Assembly (NCBI GenBank): GCA_013397865.1
Contig: VZTI01005563.1
Coordinates: 714 to 64,713, forward strand
Length of the DNA stretch: 64,000 nt
Direction of reading: 5' to 3'
DNA from: Struthidea cinerea
Lineage: Eukaryota; Chordata; Aves; Passeriformes; Corcoracidae
The notes beneath the pieces are model-generated. The model saw nothing but the letters and a program-made list of their open reading frames with translations. It had not been told where the DNA came from and did no database searches. Positions 25,301 to 40,300 of the stretch are shown one piece after another. The position numbers were made by a program, and so were the translations under genes. Every line of letters begins with the position of its first letter. Position 1 is the stretch's first letter.

Positions 25301-28300
25301 GGAATGTGCCATGTGTCTCATTAGGAAAACATATTTGTAACATCTGCAAAGCTGGGGCAGGAGGGAGGTTTCTGGAGAGGCAGAAAATAACGAAAACCAA
25401 CTTAAAGTGTTTACAGTTGTCAACAAGAGGCAGATAAATAGACAGGATAGTTTAACTGTGACAATATGGTCACAGTTATGGGGTCAAGGATGGGACTGAT
25501 TTCCATCTGTCCCCCCAGCCCCACACGGAGCTGTTGGGTCCCTGATGGCCATGGAGGAAATGCAGAGGAAGGGAAACCACCAATCCTGCTCCTGCTGCTG
25601 CTCCCAGCTCCTCGGTGACCCAGAACTCTCTGTAAGGTGAAAACTACTGCAAGCAATTTGGGAGATGAACCATTCTTCCACGAGTCTGGACCTAATTGCA
25701 GTCCTGACCTCAGTCAATATGGAGCGAGTCCAGTGGAGGCCACGGAGATGCTCCGAGGTCTGGAACACCTCGGCTCTGGAGCCAGGCTGGGAGAGCTGGG
25801 GGTGTTCAGCCTGGAGAAGAGAAGGATCCAGGGAGAGCTCAGAGCCCCTTGCAGGGCCTAAAGGGGCTCCAGGAGAGCTGGAAAGGGACTTTGGACAAGG
25901 GCCTGCAGTGACAGAACAAGGGGGAATGGCTTCCCACTGACAGAGGGCAGGGTTAGGTGAAATATTGGGAAGGAATTGTTCCCTGTGAGGGTGGTGAGGC
26001 ATCCCTGGAACAGATTTCCAGAGAAGCTGTGGCTGCCCCATCCCTGGAATCATCCAAGACCAGGTTGGGCAGGATTTGGAGCAACCTGGGAGAGTGGGAG
26101 GTGTCCCTGCCCATGGAGGTGGCATGGAACGAGATCATCTTTAAGGCCCTTCTAACCCAACCCATTCCATTATCCTGATTCCACGATTCCAACAGCGGCT
26201 CTGGCCAGGCCATCCACACCAGATCCAAACCTTTCCCAGCTCTTACAAAAAGGTGACTGCCCTGGTTTGCATGCACAAAACACCTTCCAAGTCAAGATCC
26301 AACCAGTCCAACATGTGGAGTCCTGGTAGCCAGGACCCACCCTGAGGAGACCGACCCGGGAAAACCCTGCCATGCCCGACAATTCCAGCAGCAAAGGAGA
26401 ACACCGGCACATTTTGGAGCAGGACGTGATGAGCCCAATTTACATGCACGAAAGGAACAAGCCTGTAGCAGCACGTCAGGTGATAGTCAGAGATAGACAC
26501 GGGCAGAGAGCCAGAGTGGGGTGCCTGCTGTTCTTGGATCAGCCTCGCTCCTGGGGGCAGAAACACCAAGAGGTAACTCCTACGGTGCATTCCAGCAGCT
26601 ATGCTGGCAAACTAACAAAAACAAAACCAAACAAAACAAAACAAAAAAAATTTGCTGCTACCTGCAAGCAGATTTACCAGGGGTCAGCGTGGCTCTTCGC
26701 CACCCAGGGCCGTGACTCCTGCTTCCCCAATTTTTTTTTTTTTTTTTGCCCATTACACGTAACTCCCAACAGCAGGAGCAGGATTGAGATAGCAGCCCTT
26801 TCAGCTCTGACTTCAATCTGATTTGCCAACGTGCATATGTGAAAAGCGTATGCTGGCTCTGGAGCCAAAACCAATCTGCCAGATTCAATCAGGGCCCAGT
26901 TGTAAAACCCTGACACGGAGCGTTGCCACGCTCATGAAAACTGCCTGGAGCTCCCGAGTTAAAAGCTGCGTGAGCAAAGAGCCAGGCAGGGAAATATTTT
27001 TCTGGAATACTGAGAGATGTTCAATTAATTATAGCTGGAAAAGTTTGTTCAGTTAAACAAAGACAATTCCTAGCGAGGCAAAGGGGTTTTCACAATAAAC
27101 AGGGAAACGTTTCCCATCTACATCCCAGCACAAGCCAAAACCTAATTAGTGTTTGAAATAAGACATTTTAAAACACAGAATACTGGTATCTAGAGGCAAA
27201 ACATTTCAAGGTTAAAAAGATGATGCTAAGATGATTCTTTCCCTTTCAGGACTAAGAAAAAGTTGATGAAACTCCTGTTTTTCTAATGACTTGACCGATG
27301 TCACACTCCTGTGAGCAGGGACTCCGTGTGTAGCCAGTCACCCCACTGCTGATGTCAGTGCTTTCTCCATGAAAATCCAAGGAATCTTTTGGCTTTTCAC
27401 ATTCCTGGAATCTGAGATGTCCCAGGAATTAATCTAGCATGAAGGCACTAAGAACACACCAACACATTCGGGTTTGGAGCTCTCTTAGGCACAATAATGC
27501 AACGTGTGCTCTAAAATCAGGTCCCCACTCCACCCAGTAATGTCATTTAAGAGTCCATTTGCTTAAATAAAGGGCATTCAAAGCCCACAGGGTGTAGCAC
27601 TTGTGAATGAACAGACAGCACTGTTCTCTCTAACAAGTGCCAGGTAAGACACAAAATCTACCATTAATCAAAGTTCAGAAGGAGGAGTAACATCACTGCT
27701 GGATCAAATGGATGCCAGTGTGGCATTTTTAAAGTTTTAATTATTGTTTTGCAGGAGGACATCGCTCTGTCCTAATGGCAAACTGCCCAATGAACGCATT
27801 TCACCGAAATCTTCGAGGAGCTTCTGCTCTGCTCCTCAGTTCTTGTCTTAAAACACCAAAGAGCTGCTGTGCAGAATGAAGAGAAAGTTCCAGTGGTGAA
27901 TGAATTTGTTTCTGCTTTTTACTGGAAAGCAGAAAGAGTTCCATGTTTGCATTTTGCCTTAAATAACTGAATAAACAGTGCCATGTAAGGGTACAGATAT
28001 GAGAAATGCAAGCAAAAGTGTCCTGAATTTAAAGAAAACAATGGCTGCAATGAAGTCCTTCTATGCCAGACTAGAAATCATCTCATTCTTCCGTCGTGTG
28101 TTTAAGGCTGTGAAATCTCCCCATTTCAAACTCTTTCCATGGTTCTGTCCCTGGGATTTTTATGGTCCTATCAATGGGCATCACTGACCCTAAACAGCAC
28201 TGGGAATGGCAGACACAACAGCTTCACTCCGGGATCCTGGTAGGTGGATTTAATTGGCCAAGCTCAAATTCTTCCAGTTTTCAAATATCCTAAATTTAGA

Positions 28301-31300
28301 GCACGCAGGCACCACACATTTCAGCATTTGGAGCTTCTCAGCAGATGCCACGAATTCCAGCTATTAAGTCTGCTTTCAGTGCCAGCAGCGCTGCTGAGCA
28401 GCCTCTTGCTTTGCCTGCTACAGCGCAGGAACTTCTACTGAATTTCAAATGAGAGCAATTAAAAGGATTAAAATACCTCAATATATGGATGCAGGAGATC
28501 TTTCAGCAGGTCACAGCCGTGGCCTAACCAAGAGCAATGCTGACAGGACACATGGGAAAAAAAAAAACCTCTTACCTTGACACCCTCAGGGCGCTGTGGC
28601 CAAACGCCAGCACAAACAGGAGGCCAGAGGCATAACCAATACCCTCCTACAAAGCAACCTGTCAAATTACCAAAGCTTTAGATCTATTTCTCGTGAAAAA
28701 ACAGAGTTGCAGATTTTATGCCCAGATGGCAAATGACTGAGTAAGACAGCAGAGATGTTTGTTTGCAACCCCGACACCTGCAGCACAGGGAGAGGAAAGA
28801 ACCCGATTGTCACTCGAGTCTCCGTACCAAGTTATCTGCTACCCCATCTCTCTCTCCCTAAAAAGCCACACTCAAATAGTCTCAAGTTAACAGATGAGAT
28901 AAACATTCTAATAGGGGTAAGAGAATGAAGTCAGATAAAACCTGTTCTTGCAACAGGCCCAACCTGGTTGACGCTGACCACGGCTGAGGGTGCAGCACTG
29001 CGGTTCCTACAGGAACACGGAGGAATTTCAAGCTCCAGCTGCCCACCCAGCGAATGACCAGCATGAAAAAACACTGATTTTTGTATCTAATGCCAAATTG
29101 TAATGATTTTTTTTTTTTCTTTTCAGCCCCATTAAAACGCTGCTGCCAAAAAGCAGATCTAAAACCACAGGAGCATCAATGATTGATGCAATAAAAATGA
29201 CAAAAGCTAAACACGAATCTATTCTAACGCCATTGCACTCAATCCACGTTGCACAATTATTCTTTTTCAGGTTGTTGAAGGAACCATCAGCGTCCTAAAA
29301 TCTTCACCTGCTCTACGCTTCAGTACCTGTTGCTTGAACAAACTGTTCTCTCCAGTGTTCTGCCTTCCAAACACCAAAAAAGAGTAATCAATAATATGTG
29401 TACGAGACATGGGACACGCCTTTCTTCCCAGGGTTTCTACCTCAAAAAAACCCTGAAGAAACAACATTTTTTGAGAAATAAACTGGTTTTCATTTCATTT
29501 TCTTTGCAGCAGGTACCTCTGAGCCCCGACTGTGAGTGAAGCTGTACAGAGCCACCACTTTGTCACTACACTGGGGCAAACTGTGCTCTCAGATTAAGCC
29601 AGTTTGGCCACTTATCTTTAGGTATCTTGAGTGTCTCAGCACAGACAGTTTAGCAGCCCGAAAGTGGCCCCAAAGTGTGTTAATTACACTATTGTAACTT
29701 CTTGTACAAGGAAGAATGGGATGCCCAGATGGAAAGTCACTTAAGGCACATATGTTTCTGCGATGTTCCACTGCACCAGCTCTTCAGAGAGATCCTTCCT
29801 GAAGAATTCTGGCAGCCCCAACAGGGAACTGAGCACTGGCTACCTGGCATGGTGCAGAGCTGACAAGAGGGAACTCTTAATCACCCAGTCTGGCTGCTGG
29901 GAGGGGGATAATTACAAGCAGCTAAGTTCTGAGCAGGTTATGTTAGCTCTGCTATGATTTCATGCTAACCTGCTCCCATTCCTCTCAACTACTCCTCTTA
30001 GACCATCTTCTGGAACTGCATCCCAGACAGCTCACCCTTTCCCACTGAAAAGGTCCCCAGTTCTGCAGCACCTGTCCCAGAAGGGCCCCCTGTTTCTCTG
30101 GAAGAATCTTTTCCATTTCTGAATGAAGCCAAAGGGTCAGGAATCCTTAACCAAATTCCTTCCAGCAGCAGAGAGTTTTCCAGCAAGCCTAGGAATAAAA
30201 CCCTCCAGCTTCTGCATCCCCCCTTCTATTCTCTAGCCATTATGACAGACTTTCCAGCCTTTCCAGGGAAGAGAGACCTGCAGGCACAAACTCTCCAGTG
30301 GAACTCGTTTGACTCCAGGCTGGAAGCGCCCCTTCCAGCAGCATCACCAGCAAAGCACAGCCTGGTCCCTCCTCTCCCAGCAAACACGTTAGACCAGCAG
30401 CCAGGGGATCAACACCAGGTGCTTCAGCCCCAGAAGAATCTAAAACCAGGGCTGAATCAGCTCAGACATGCAGCTCATTTGAATGGGATTTGTCTTGCAG
30501 AGCAGAGGTGCTTTTACAAACACCCAGTTCAGCAGCTGCTGTAAAAACCACGTGGTTGAAATGGTGCAGATGAGCTCGTAAGTGACCACGAGGTCAGGGC
30601 AGCACAGGGGTGGGGATGGGGAAGTGCAAACTGCCCCGAGAAAGGAAACCAAGCAGAGACACCCCGACCTAGGATTACCCCAGGGAAAGCTTAGGTCTGA
30701 TCTCCACAAGGTCAGAGAGAGAGAGAGAACGATTGTTGCCATTACCATAAATTATAGCCAGAATTATTTACTCTGCAGTGCAGCTTTGCTCTCAGCCATG
30801 CCTTACAGAGATGTCAGGAACAATAACAGCAGAACCCTCAACAACCTGCCAGCCCTGGCTGCTGCACAGCGAAGGCTCAGCGTTGTATTTATTTAGGGTG
30901 GCCTTTGTTGAAGCACCGGCTAACTCCTTCCTCAGGAAACAGGCAAGTTCTGCAAGGGAAGGGCTGCAATTTACTCTCCAATAGGAAACAATATTAACTT
31001 CAATTGGAAACAGCTATTACTGAGAAAGGAGAAACTTGTTGGCTTGTTACCATCACCGCTCTTTGCAACGTGCCCAGAACTTTTCATCCCCGGAATTACT
31101 GACTTTTAGTCGTATCAGTTACAAGAGCACTCTGCTGCTATCGGGAGACTGTCCTTAAGGATCTGTGTCTAGGAAAGATGGAGACAGAAAAGACAGCAAA
31201 CCTGCAAGAGTCAAGTAGAGAGACGCAGACTCTCAAGTCAGTCCTCTACTATTTCCACAGGCACTGTCTAAAAGGTGGAAAAAGAAGCCAGAAGACTTTG

Positions 31301-34300
31301 CCTTACTCATTCCTGTGTTTCTACAAGGCTTCAACAGCTTTGCTTTAGGTCTCCCTGGATTATTTTCCTTTCAATTTTAGTGCTGGTTTGCTGCTCATCG
31401 TGAAGAGCAAACAGCAAACAACGCACGGCCCGCGCTGCCCGCAGGCACTGGAGATCCCTGGCTGCACCAGCCCCGAGATTCCAGGCAGCTTAGCTGCCAG
31501 GCTCTCATCTCCCTGCACCTTCTTTTTTATCTGAGCAGATGGAAACTCAAGAGCAGGAGCCAAGAAGCTCAACGTGGGCATCTCTGCAGCAGTTACAGTA
31601 ATTACTGGAGCTGTAATTGCAGGGTGGTAGCACACACAAACACACACAGTGCCTGTCGTCTCTTCACTGCTGAACAAGGCAGCCAGAGATCATCTCTCCA
31701 CTTCTCAAACACTTTTACAAACAGGGACTCTCACCACGAGTGGCTTTGGCCTTTCTGGGGATTTCCACCCAGCAGCGGGGTAAAAACACTGTAAGAGCAG
31801 AAAATTGTGTTTTTCAAACAAATGTTCTGTAACTGACAGGGTAAAAACACTGCCAGGCACCTCACACTTCCCCAGGCAGGTGGGGAGGACCAACCACTGC
31901 CTGCTGAAGAACCAGTCCCAGGGAACAAGGTATGGATTGCTGTCGAGTGGGAAATCACCAGCTGGAGAGACAGATGTTAAACAACTCCGAGGGCAAATAC
32001 CGAAATGAGAACCACAGAAGCACAGGACAGCTGGGGTTGGAAGGTCCCTGTGGAGATCGTTCAGTCCAAACCCCTTGCTCAAAACCAGGGTCAGCTGAGC
32101 ACACGAAATGGGTGATTTTTCAGGTGTCCTGTCCCACCTGTACCAGTGACATTTGAGACATCTCAAACCACGAAAAACCAGCAGCAAGGTCTCAAGACAG
32201 CCCAAAACCCTGACTTTTTGCCCCACAGCTTCACACGCAGCTTTCATCATCAAACTTTTTGCTCTTTTGTACCTGTAATATTTCCCCTATCTCTCTACTC
32301 TCCACGGAGTCTGCTCTCTGCTGCCCCATTTCAGATTCTTCTCCTCCTCACAGTTTTGCAGAGCATTTAAATAATCTGTGTTTGTACCACACCCCTGCCC
32401 CAAAACAGAAAGATCAGAAGATGCAAGGGTGGGGGGCTCCTCTGGAAGCACTACAATAACACTACAAATTGCTGACAGCCAGCAACGTGGAAGAAAGGCT
32501 GGTGTGCCCCCAGGTGTGAGATATGCAGAGTTGGGGAAAAAAAAAAAAAATAAAACTGAGCAGCGTTTGTTTATACAAACAACACAAAAGAGAAGGGGGA
32601 AAGTATCTAATTGAGAGTGGAGTTACACTTGGATGGATTCGATCCTCAGGGTTTGCAATTAATTCCCCTCCCCACTGCCAAGGTCATGGCTCACACTGCA
32701 GTTCTGCAATCTTTGAGCTACAAAGGAACAATTAAAAAAAAAAAAAAAAGATGAAGATGTAAAAATACCTCAAGAGGTGATGCCAGGCACAGGCAGGAGT
32801 ATCCCAGGAACGGAACCAGAACGGGTGTCTGTCACCTACTGACTTCAGCCAGACTTGTTCTAATTCCCTTCCCCTGAATATTCCATAAACACTTCATCCT
32901 GGGTCTCTCTTCAGCCTTCCAGTTAAAATACCAGGAGCACATACGCAGGAGTGCCACTTCCATGGGCTCTGGCTCTGTCAAAATGTCATTTCTTTGTCGT
33001 TTTGATCTAGAAGTTACTGCTGAGTATGTGCTGAGATGTCCCATAAACAGCAGGAAGGTGAAAGCTGCTCATCATAAATGTGCCAAAGCTACTGGCTCCC
33101 CTTTTTAAAACGATAGATGCTCTCAGATCTCAAGATTGTGGAATATATTCAATGTTTTGAACTATTTAGTGCGGGCTCAGCAAATAAATGATCCAGCCTA
33201 AGGTCAGGAACAGCACTGCCACTGAACAGTTAATTTCAGTCAATAAGTACATGTGGGTTGCTGCTTATTGGCCTCTGAAATAGGGCTGTTCATGTCCTCT
33301 CTCCTTGTGAAAGAGCACCTCAAAATCACAACCAAGGCTGACATTAACTGGTCAAAGTCTGAAAAATGCAGGGTACCAGCCTCTCTCCCTGTGCTGCTGA
33401 AGGAAGTTGATCTTATCTGTTTATAACCTTTTTATTCATCTAATAAATCCACCAGACTAAGCTTTCATGGATAGCAAACAGCTTTTTTTTTTTTCCCTTT
33501 TAAAAGGGGGGGAACATTTTTATGGGCCCCCACTGCACCAGCAATGCCCTAATGGCACAGTTCAGTGTAAGGCTTCCTTCTCTCTCCCTGCATTTAATCA
33601 CTATATTCCTACCCAAACAGCTCTGGGGGTAGGGAAAAAATAAAATCGATGGGCTGTGGCATGGGGATGGGGCTGGAATATGTGGACACATGTTTCTCTT
33701 GACTTCAGGGATACTCCTGAGTGGATTTAAGTGCTGTTAAATTCTGCATGATCACAGCATTTTGCTCTCTCAAGGCAAATGACTGGATCAGGGTCTACTT
33801 TTATTATTCCTGCACACCTATTTTTGTGTGGTGAGGCAGCTGCAGACGGGATGGAAAGATACTCAGACCTCTCAGACAAGAGACTCCAGAACTTGTTTTA
33901 TTGCAGACCTTTTCAAAGGAACTAAGTGTATCAAGTTCTGCTCCTGATACTGCATGGAAACAATAGGGTATGGCTGTAAAATAAAAGAATTCAGACATAA
34001 ATACATTAAATTGGAATTAGGAAAGGCTAGGCCACAGATAAATCTAAAAGACAGGCAATGATGTAGCTATTGCACTTAATAAAATTCCATAAACCTGCAG
34101 TTAAAAGGAGCAGAGGGGGAAAAAGCCTCATGACAGATCAGTGAGAGTCTGGAAAGATCCATCTGGAGAAGAGATTTGTCCTGAAAAGCCTCAACCAGCT
34201 CTGAAAGCAGGGATTCCTCTCAGGGATGTTGAGGATGCAGCTCAAGCAAACACAGGTCTCAGCAGCAGGCTCTGCAGGTTATTCCTGATTTTCCTTCCTT

Positions 34301-37300
34301 TCCTGCCAGCTGCATGCCCATGCCATGCCAAGCAAGGCTTTTTGGAGACAATTCCCATTAATGACTGGGCTGTTAATATCCTCTTTAATCTGAACTGGTA
34401 TCTTTGCACAAACGTGGTCCACGTGACCGAATCGCTCCGGTCTCAAGCAGCTCCAGAAGGAACGTTCAGTTGTGCCAGGCATTTCCTCAACACAGGGGAA
34501 GAACCCAGAGAGCCACGAGGGAGGGAGGGAGCTGGAGGCTCTAATTACTTCTAATGATGCACCTAGAAATCACCGAGTAAAAAGGAGCTAAGTAAGATCC
34601 AAGCCATGCTTTTTCAAAACATGAAATTTGGGAAATGTGATGAGGAGACCACTGGATGGTCACTGGGGATTCAGAAAGGAGCCATGGCACTGGGGCTCTT
34701 TATTTGCCACTGCAAATCAATCCATCCATCCATCAATCAATCCTGCTTGGGCAGGATTTTGACGCTGTATCAGGAGGAATTAACTTAGACCCAACTCTGG
34801 TTTCTGTTCCAGCCAAAGTTAAGTTTAGATCACACACCAGACAAAAACTACCAAGTGGTTCCAGCCACTGATGATTTAAATCAATAGCTCAGATGTTGGC
34901 AGAACAGAGAATTTGAGCAAATGGCACTGAAAAACAGCACGGAAGGGCTACAATCTTTCCTTCTGTGGCACTGATACATCTTCCTTCAGAATCAGATGCA
35001 TTTTTCACCCTTTCCCAATAAATAACCTCTCAGAGCAGGCATTGCTGGGAATACTCCACAGGGAAAACCCAACTGGGCAGCTCAGCTCCTTGCTCTTCTG
35101 CCCAGCTAATGTGGCACAGAGGAGTCCTTTTTTCCTGCCTGACCCTCCTGGGAAATATGGTTTGCATGTTTATCCTTTGGCTCTGGACCACGAGGGGGTA
35201 ACAGATGGAATGGGAAGACTCCTGTTGGAAGCAGAGAATGAATTCAGGTCACTTTTGAGCCTGGTAGGTAAGAGCAGCCCCTGAGCTTTGAAAGCAGGAT
35301 GAGCAGCAGCCTTCCTGAAGGATTTTCTGTGACAAGGGCGAAGCTGAGTGAGCCCAGGTTTGTTTACAAGCAGCGAATCTGGAGCCTGCACATGGCAAAG
35401 AGAGCGAAGCTTTCTCTTCTCTTACCCCCGTAGTTGGCTTCCTGCAGTTTTCCAGCTGAAGAGCTGCGAATTCCCTTTAAACTGGCAAGCCCCAAAACTT
35501 CACTGCTGGCAGCTGACAAATCCTCCCCCAGCTCTGGAATTTCCCCGGCGCTTTGCTGGATTTTCACTGACAGGCTCAGGACGGGTACAGTCTGCGGGCT
35601 TCTGCTGATGTAAATTGTTTTACACTCCCTGATGTTTGGAATAAAATAATGCACCAGCCAACTCAGACAACACATAAAACTTGGCACTGCAGCAACACGG
35701 ACAGCTTGGAAAGGCCTGACACGGCTGGATCCACAGGCACTGATGGACAAGCCTGGAATTAGCTCCAGAGCGTTCCACAGACCAACAGGACCAACAACAG
35801 ACAAAAATTTAGGGGTTTTTTAATAGGGCAGCTGGAAGGGGAGGAAGCCCAGCCTACCCAAACCCACAGATAATCAGCTCCACAAGGAAGCAGGATCCAA
35901 CTTTTTTGCCTGTTTTTGGGTATTAGATCACGCTGACTTTCCAACAGTAGGCACATGAAAACCAAAAGGAGACAGGATGAGGGCAGTCAAGTGATGTCTA
36001 TTCCCAGCTCAAAGGCTGGACCACTACCCTGGCCAAGTCATTAACCCAGGGCAGAGCAATCCATTCAGCAGTAAAATGAGCCTAAATATTGACCTCGATT
36101 TGGGCTCTGTGGGAGCTGGCAAATTCTCCCCAAGATAAGCATCACTGCCAGAGCATTCCTGCCTTGACACACCACTAAAAATAAAACAAAGGCTTTATAT
36201 CCCACTTGGGGAAAAGTGAAAAAGGAGAAAGGAACTTCGTTTACCTTTGAATGGCACTTCTCAAGTCACAGTATCCCAAACAATCCCAGCACACGCTGCT
36301 CTGGGACATGAGCTCAGGCTGCAGGAGTGCTCCCAAGCTCAGCCAGCCTGATCTAAGCCATGGGAGAAACCCCAGAGCAAGGGCAGAGCGAAGCAAGCAG
36401 GAGTGCCACGTGTCTGCTCCAAAAACACATCGTCTGACTCCTGACACAACACGGACTGGGATCTCAGAGAAAATAAAAGTCTCTTACTGCCCAGCAGAGC
36501 CCTTGTTCGCAGCAGCACAGACAGAGCTCTGCTGACACGGAAAACCTCCGAGCCTCCGGGCACTCAGGTGTATCCTCACTGAGCTCGTGCTCACCTCAGG
36601 GTCTAATTCCTTTGCCAAAATATTGCACAAGTGGCACTCTGCATTTGCAAAACGCTTCCTCAGGTGTCCTGTTTGACCCCGAGCAGCAGATGGTTTATTG
36701 TCCGTGCAGCAGACAAGGTCATTCTGGGGTTCGAAGTGGGCCATGGCTCGGCTGCACGGCGAGCAGCTGCATTCACTTTGGAAATGTTGCATGTTTTGCT
36801 TAAGATACCTGAGTGCTTTTTAATTCTGCCTCTTCTCCTCCTCCTGCTTCAACGCCTTCACCTGAAGGTGCCAGAAGCAAACATCACCAAGCCACAAACT
36901 CTGCGGAGTTTCAGCCTACGGGGTATCCCGAACCATCCACATACTCCAGAGAGCTCTAGAGATGACTCCATCCACCCCACTGCTGCGGCACTCTCCAGCT
37001 TCCACACCTCCGGTCTTTTGCCAAGGTGTTCAGCGTGGATAAAAACCCGCTCGTGTGGGCTGAAACTGGCTCTGTTCACCGGGGTGCCTCAAATCTGCAA
37101 GTGGGTCTGTCTGCTTTCACACCTTCTGCAGTCTGCTGCAGGGTAAGTCCAGCAGCTCAGCCAGGCTTTTAAAAGCCCTTCACGGCACGGGACAGCCTCC
37201 ATCAGGGCATGCTTTCAGAACTGAACCCTAGGCTTGCCTTCATGCTGGATTAAGACCTTCCAGACCCCACGGTGCTATGATTTTCACAGCACCCTGCATC

Positions 37301-40300
37301 GCAGCGAGACACACGGAAAGCCAGAGCGAACAGCAGATTGCCAGGCCCGTGGATGAACAACTGCAGCTCCTTCCACTGACTCCGCGTGGCTTGTGGATGG
37401 ACCTTCCCAAAAATCAGATTTTTCCAAGTCTGCAGCTCTAACAGCCACCCCTCTCTTTGCTCAATTTCAGACCAATAGATGTAGGTGCTAAAAAGCTAGA
37501 AGCAGAGAAATTCTTCAGCCTCTTCTCAATATTCTGGGAGAAGACTGTCTTTCCTATGGAAACTACTTTAATCAAGGTCACAGTTTCATAAACTCCTTGC
37601 ACCTGCAGGCTGTTTTGCAAGATTGTTATGGCTTCGACTTTGAAAATATTTTGGAATAGGTATTTTAGGACTTGGCCAATCCTCTCAAGGGGTGGATGGC
37701 CGAGGAACCAATGACCTATTGCCACTCAACACACTTTTTGCCATCTATCCTATAGAGTAGTCAGAAAATTATTAAAGAAAAGCTTCGGCTTCCACTTGTT
37801 CATGAGCCTGGACTCTGTTGCGTTTTCTTTGTGCACCTCAGACGTAACAGTGACAAATGGATGTACAGATTCAGGCTGGAGGGTGGGGATTGAAGCACGA
37901 GCAAAGGCAGAACGGGTCAGCATTACTGTCCTGGCTTGTGCCCGGGATTTTTCCAGCAGAAAGCGAGCTGGGACTGCAGTGCGCGGAACTATTCCAGAAA
38001 GTGAGCACACACACACTCACACACACACACACAAAAGAGCAGTGCCCAGTTTGCAGCTGATTTAGCCCAGCTCAGGGAAGAACAGAAGAACGGGGCTGCG
38101 CAGCCTTGCCAAGTCACATTGGGTGAATCGGTGCCCCCGTCTCTCACGCAGCCGCGGCTGCCTCTCCTCTTCAGCCAGGAGAGAGCAAAGCACCTCCTCT
38201 GCAAAGTGCTGCCAGCAGTGCCCACCCCACTGCCTGTGCCAGGCACGTGCCCAGAGCTCGGGACGCAGACAAACACATCCTGGAGCAAAGCAAAGGTAGG
38301 GTTGGATGGGCAGTATTGATTTCATTTCCAGCTTCCATAAATTTTTCAAAGCCAGTCCTTTAAGTGCTCAGGTTGTTTTTTTTTGTTTTGTTTTTTGTTT
38401 TTTTTTTTTTTTTTTTTTTTTTTTTTCCTTAATGCCAGTTTTTTCTCCATTTTAATATAACCTCTTTAATTTCCTTTACAGCTAAGTACTGGTCAGAAAA
38501 AAATGGCAGAAATTTCCCTTACCCCAGCTGTTGTAGGATCTAGTGCGGATTTCAAAACAGAATAGAGCTGCAGCCTGCATTCCAAAAAAACCCCGGTGAA
38601 CCATGCGAAGAGCATTGTTTGGGAGCAATTGGAGAGAGAACTGCTCTCCTGATTTAACTCATTTATTATCCCCAGTAGCTGCAGTAACATCACTACACTG
38701 AGAGCACTGAAAAGAACACAAAATAGAAAGCCTAATCTACATTTCTGGTACGAGCTGTTCAGCAGCCTCAGCTGTACCACTGTGGGAACCAGTGGCGTGA
38801 CTTTACACAACCTGGCCTCAGGAAAACTCTCCTTTTTTTGCACAGTGTGCAAAATAAACAGCCTTGCACTAGGCAGGGGTAACCTTGAATAAGGTGAGTG
38901 AGCCCAAAAAACTGAGCTACCAGCTCAGTTGTGCAGCCGTGGTTCTTCCTATTCCTATTTTATTCAACTTAACTCCTCTTGATTCTTCATATGTGTTTAT
39001 CAGTTCCCTCTCTTTGTAGAGTTCTGCTCTTTTGGCAAAGATTTCAAGGGAGTATCAAACAGAAAGACAACCTTTTTTGATTTTGCAATTAATTATTTTT
39101 GTCACTTTGTTTTATTATTTTACTGCCATTTCGTACCGATTTCATACGCTGGGGCTGAGTACGGTAAAGCCCAAGATGGGAAGAAGAAACCACGTTTTTT
39201 ACAAAGCTGCAGAGATGTTCTCCTTTCCCTGCTCACCTGTCCAAGCAAGCACTTTCCTTTTTTGTTTTGTGAGTATGGCCTCAACACACCAATGCACTGG
39301 GAAACTCCCCAACCACAGGCTGCTTTTGGGAAGGGCCAGGAAAGAGCCTTCCCTCAGCCTGATGTCCAGCAGGCTAAAAAGACATCCAAAAAGCAAGCTA
39401 GAATAAATAATGGATAACCAGAAAAAATCTTAAACTCCCCATTTAAGATTTCTGAAATAAACAGAAACTTGGACGTGCACTTGGGAAGTGGGGAAACAAG
39501 TCGGGAGTGGCCTGGATCTCCCTGCAGAAGGCAACTGGGGAGCAGGAGCTGCCTGACCTGTCCAGGAACTCAGCTCTGAGGGCTCCTCAGCTCTCCTGTG
39601 CCACCGGCCTGTCAGGAAGCCTGCCAAAGAGCCGGGCAGGAAGGAAACCAAGGAGGCTTCCAAGAGAAAAAACATCCCGCTGGAAAAATTTCTGACCGCT
39701 CTAATAATGGCCCTACTTTGAGAGTCGGTTACGGAGCTGGCAGAAGGCAGGAGACCCACTGCCTTCCCTGCTTGCTTCCTGCCTTCCTACAGAAATCCCC
39801 TTCCACTCCAGGCACACAGCAATCCTGAAGTAGGATGTCCATAAATCCCCTGCACCCTCCCCGCAGCGAACGGCGTTGCTTTTTCCCAGAAGGGTGGCAA
39901 TTGTTAGCTGGCGCCGTTCAGGAGGTAAAGTTTTCTTTGGGAAGGCCTCTCCTGCTTGAGGCAGCCACATGTACTTTTGGCAAGGTCTCCAGACGAGCCC
40001 TGTTGGCAGCACGCAGCCTTATGCCTCGCTCGGAAAGACCGCACCGAAAAAACAGCTCACTTTCCAGCCCCAACTCCAAGGCTTCGCGAACTTGGCAGGG
40101 CTGACAGCCTAATCTGGCCTGGCTGCAGGAATAACTGATGCTTCATAGGTAGCATCCCACAAAACTGCCCTGGAAACCCAACAAAAGGAGCCCTTTCAGC
40201 CTGCTCCGGCCCCGCTCCCGGCTCACCAACCTACCGCTCATTGCTCAGCGTCATCCTCGGAGGGTCCAGGTTGGGATTCTCCATGGATTCCATCTGGGGA

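Larger units (their letters stand above)
19868..40234 (-). other. large ABTB2 intron, 20.4 kb
   Basis: Lies between coding exons 2 and 3. It contains CR1 fragments at 23562-23684, 25715-26190 and 32010-32105, a solo LTR at 37480-37855, an A/C-rich simple stretch at about 26615-26650, GA and CA microsatellites (30715-30728, 38006-38033) and a long T-tract (38375-38426). I found no exon, tRNA or other gene. The many open frames are under 185 codons and lack any recognisable domain. Confidence 0.6.

Noticed and set aside
25484..26125. 213-codon minus-strand ORF
   Set aside because: Largely antisense to a CR1 fragment; no reverse-transcriptase motif in this frame.
36241..37146. Cluster of overlapping ORFs up to 171 codons
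   Set aside because: No recognisable protein family and no consistent splice signals; treated as chance in the large intron.
38375..38426. Poly(T) as the tail of a minus-strand processed pseudogene
   Set aside because: No coding-like body or flanking duplication found to its right; interrupted T-run fits a simple repeat.
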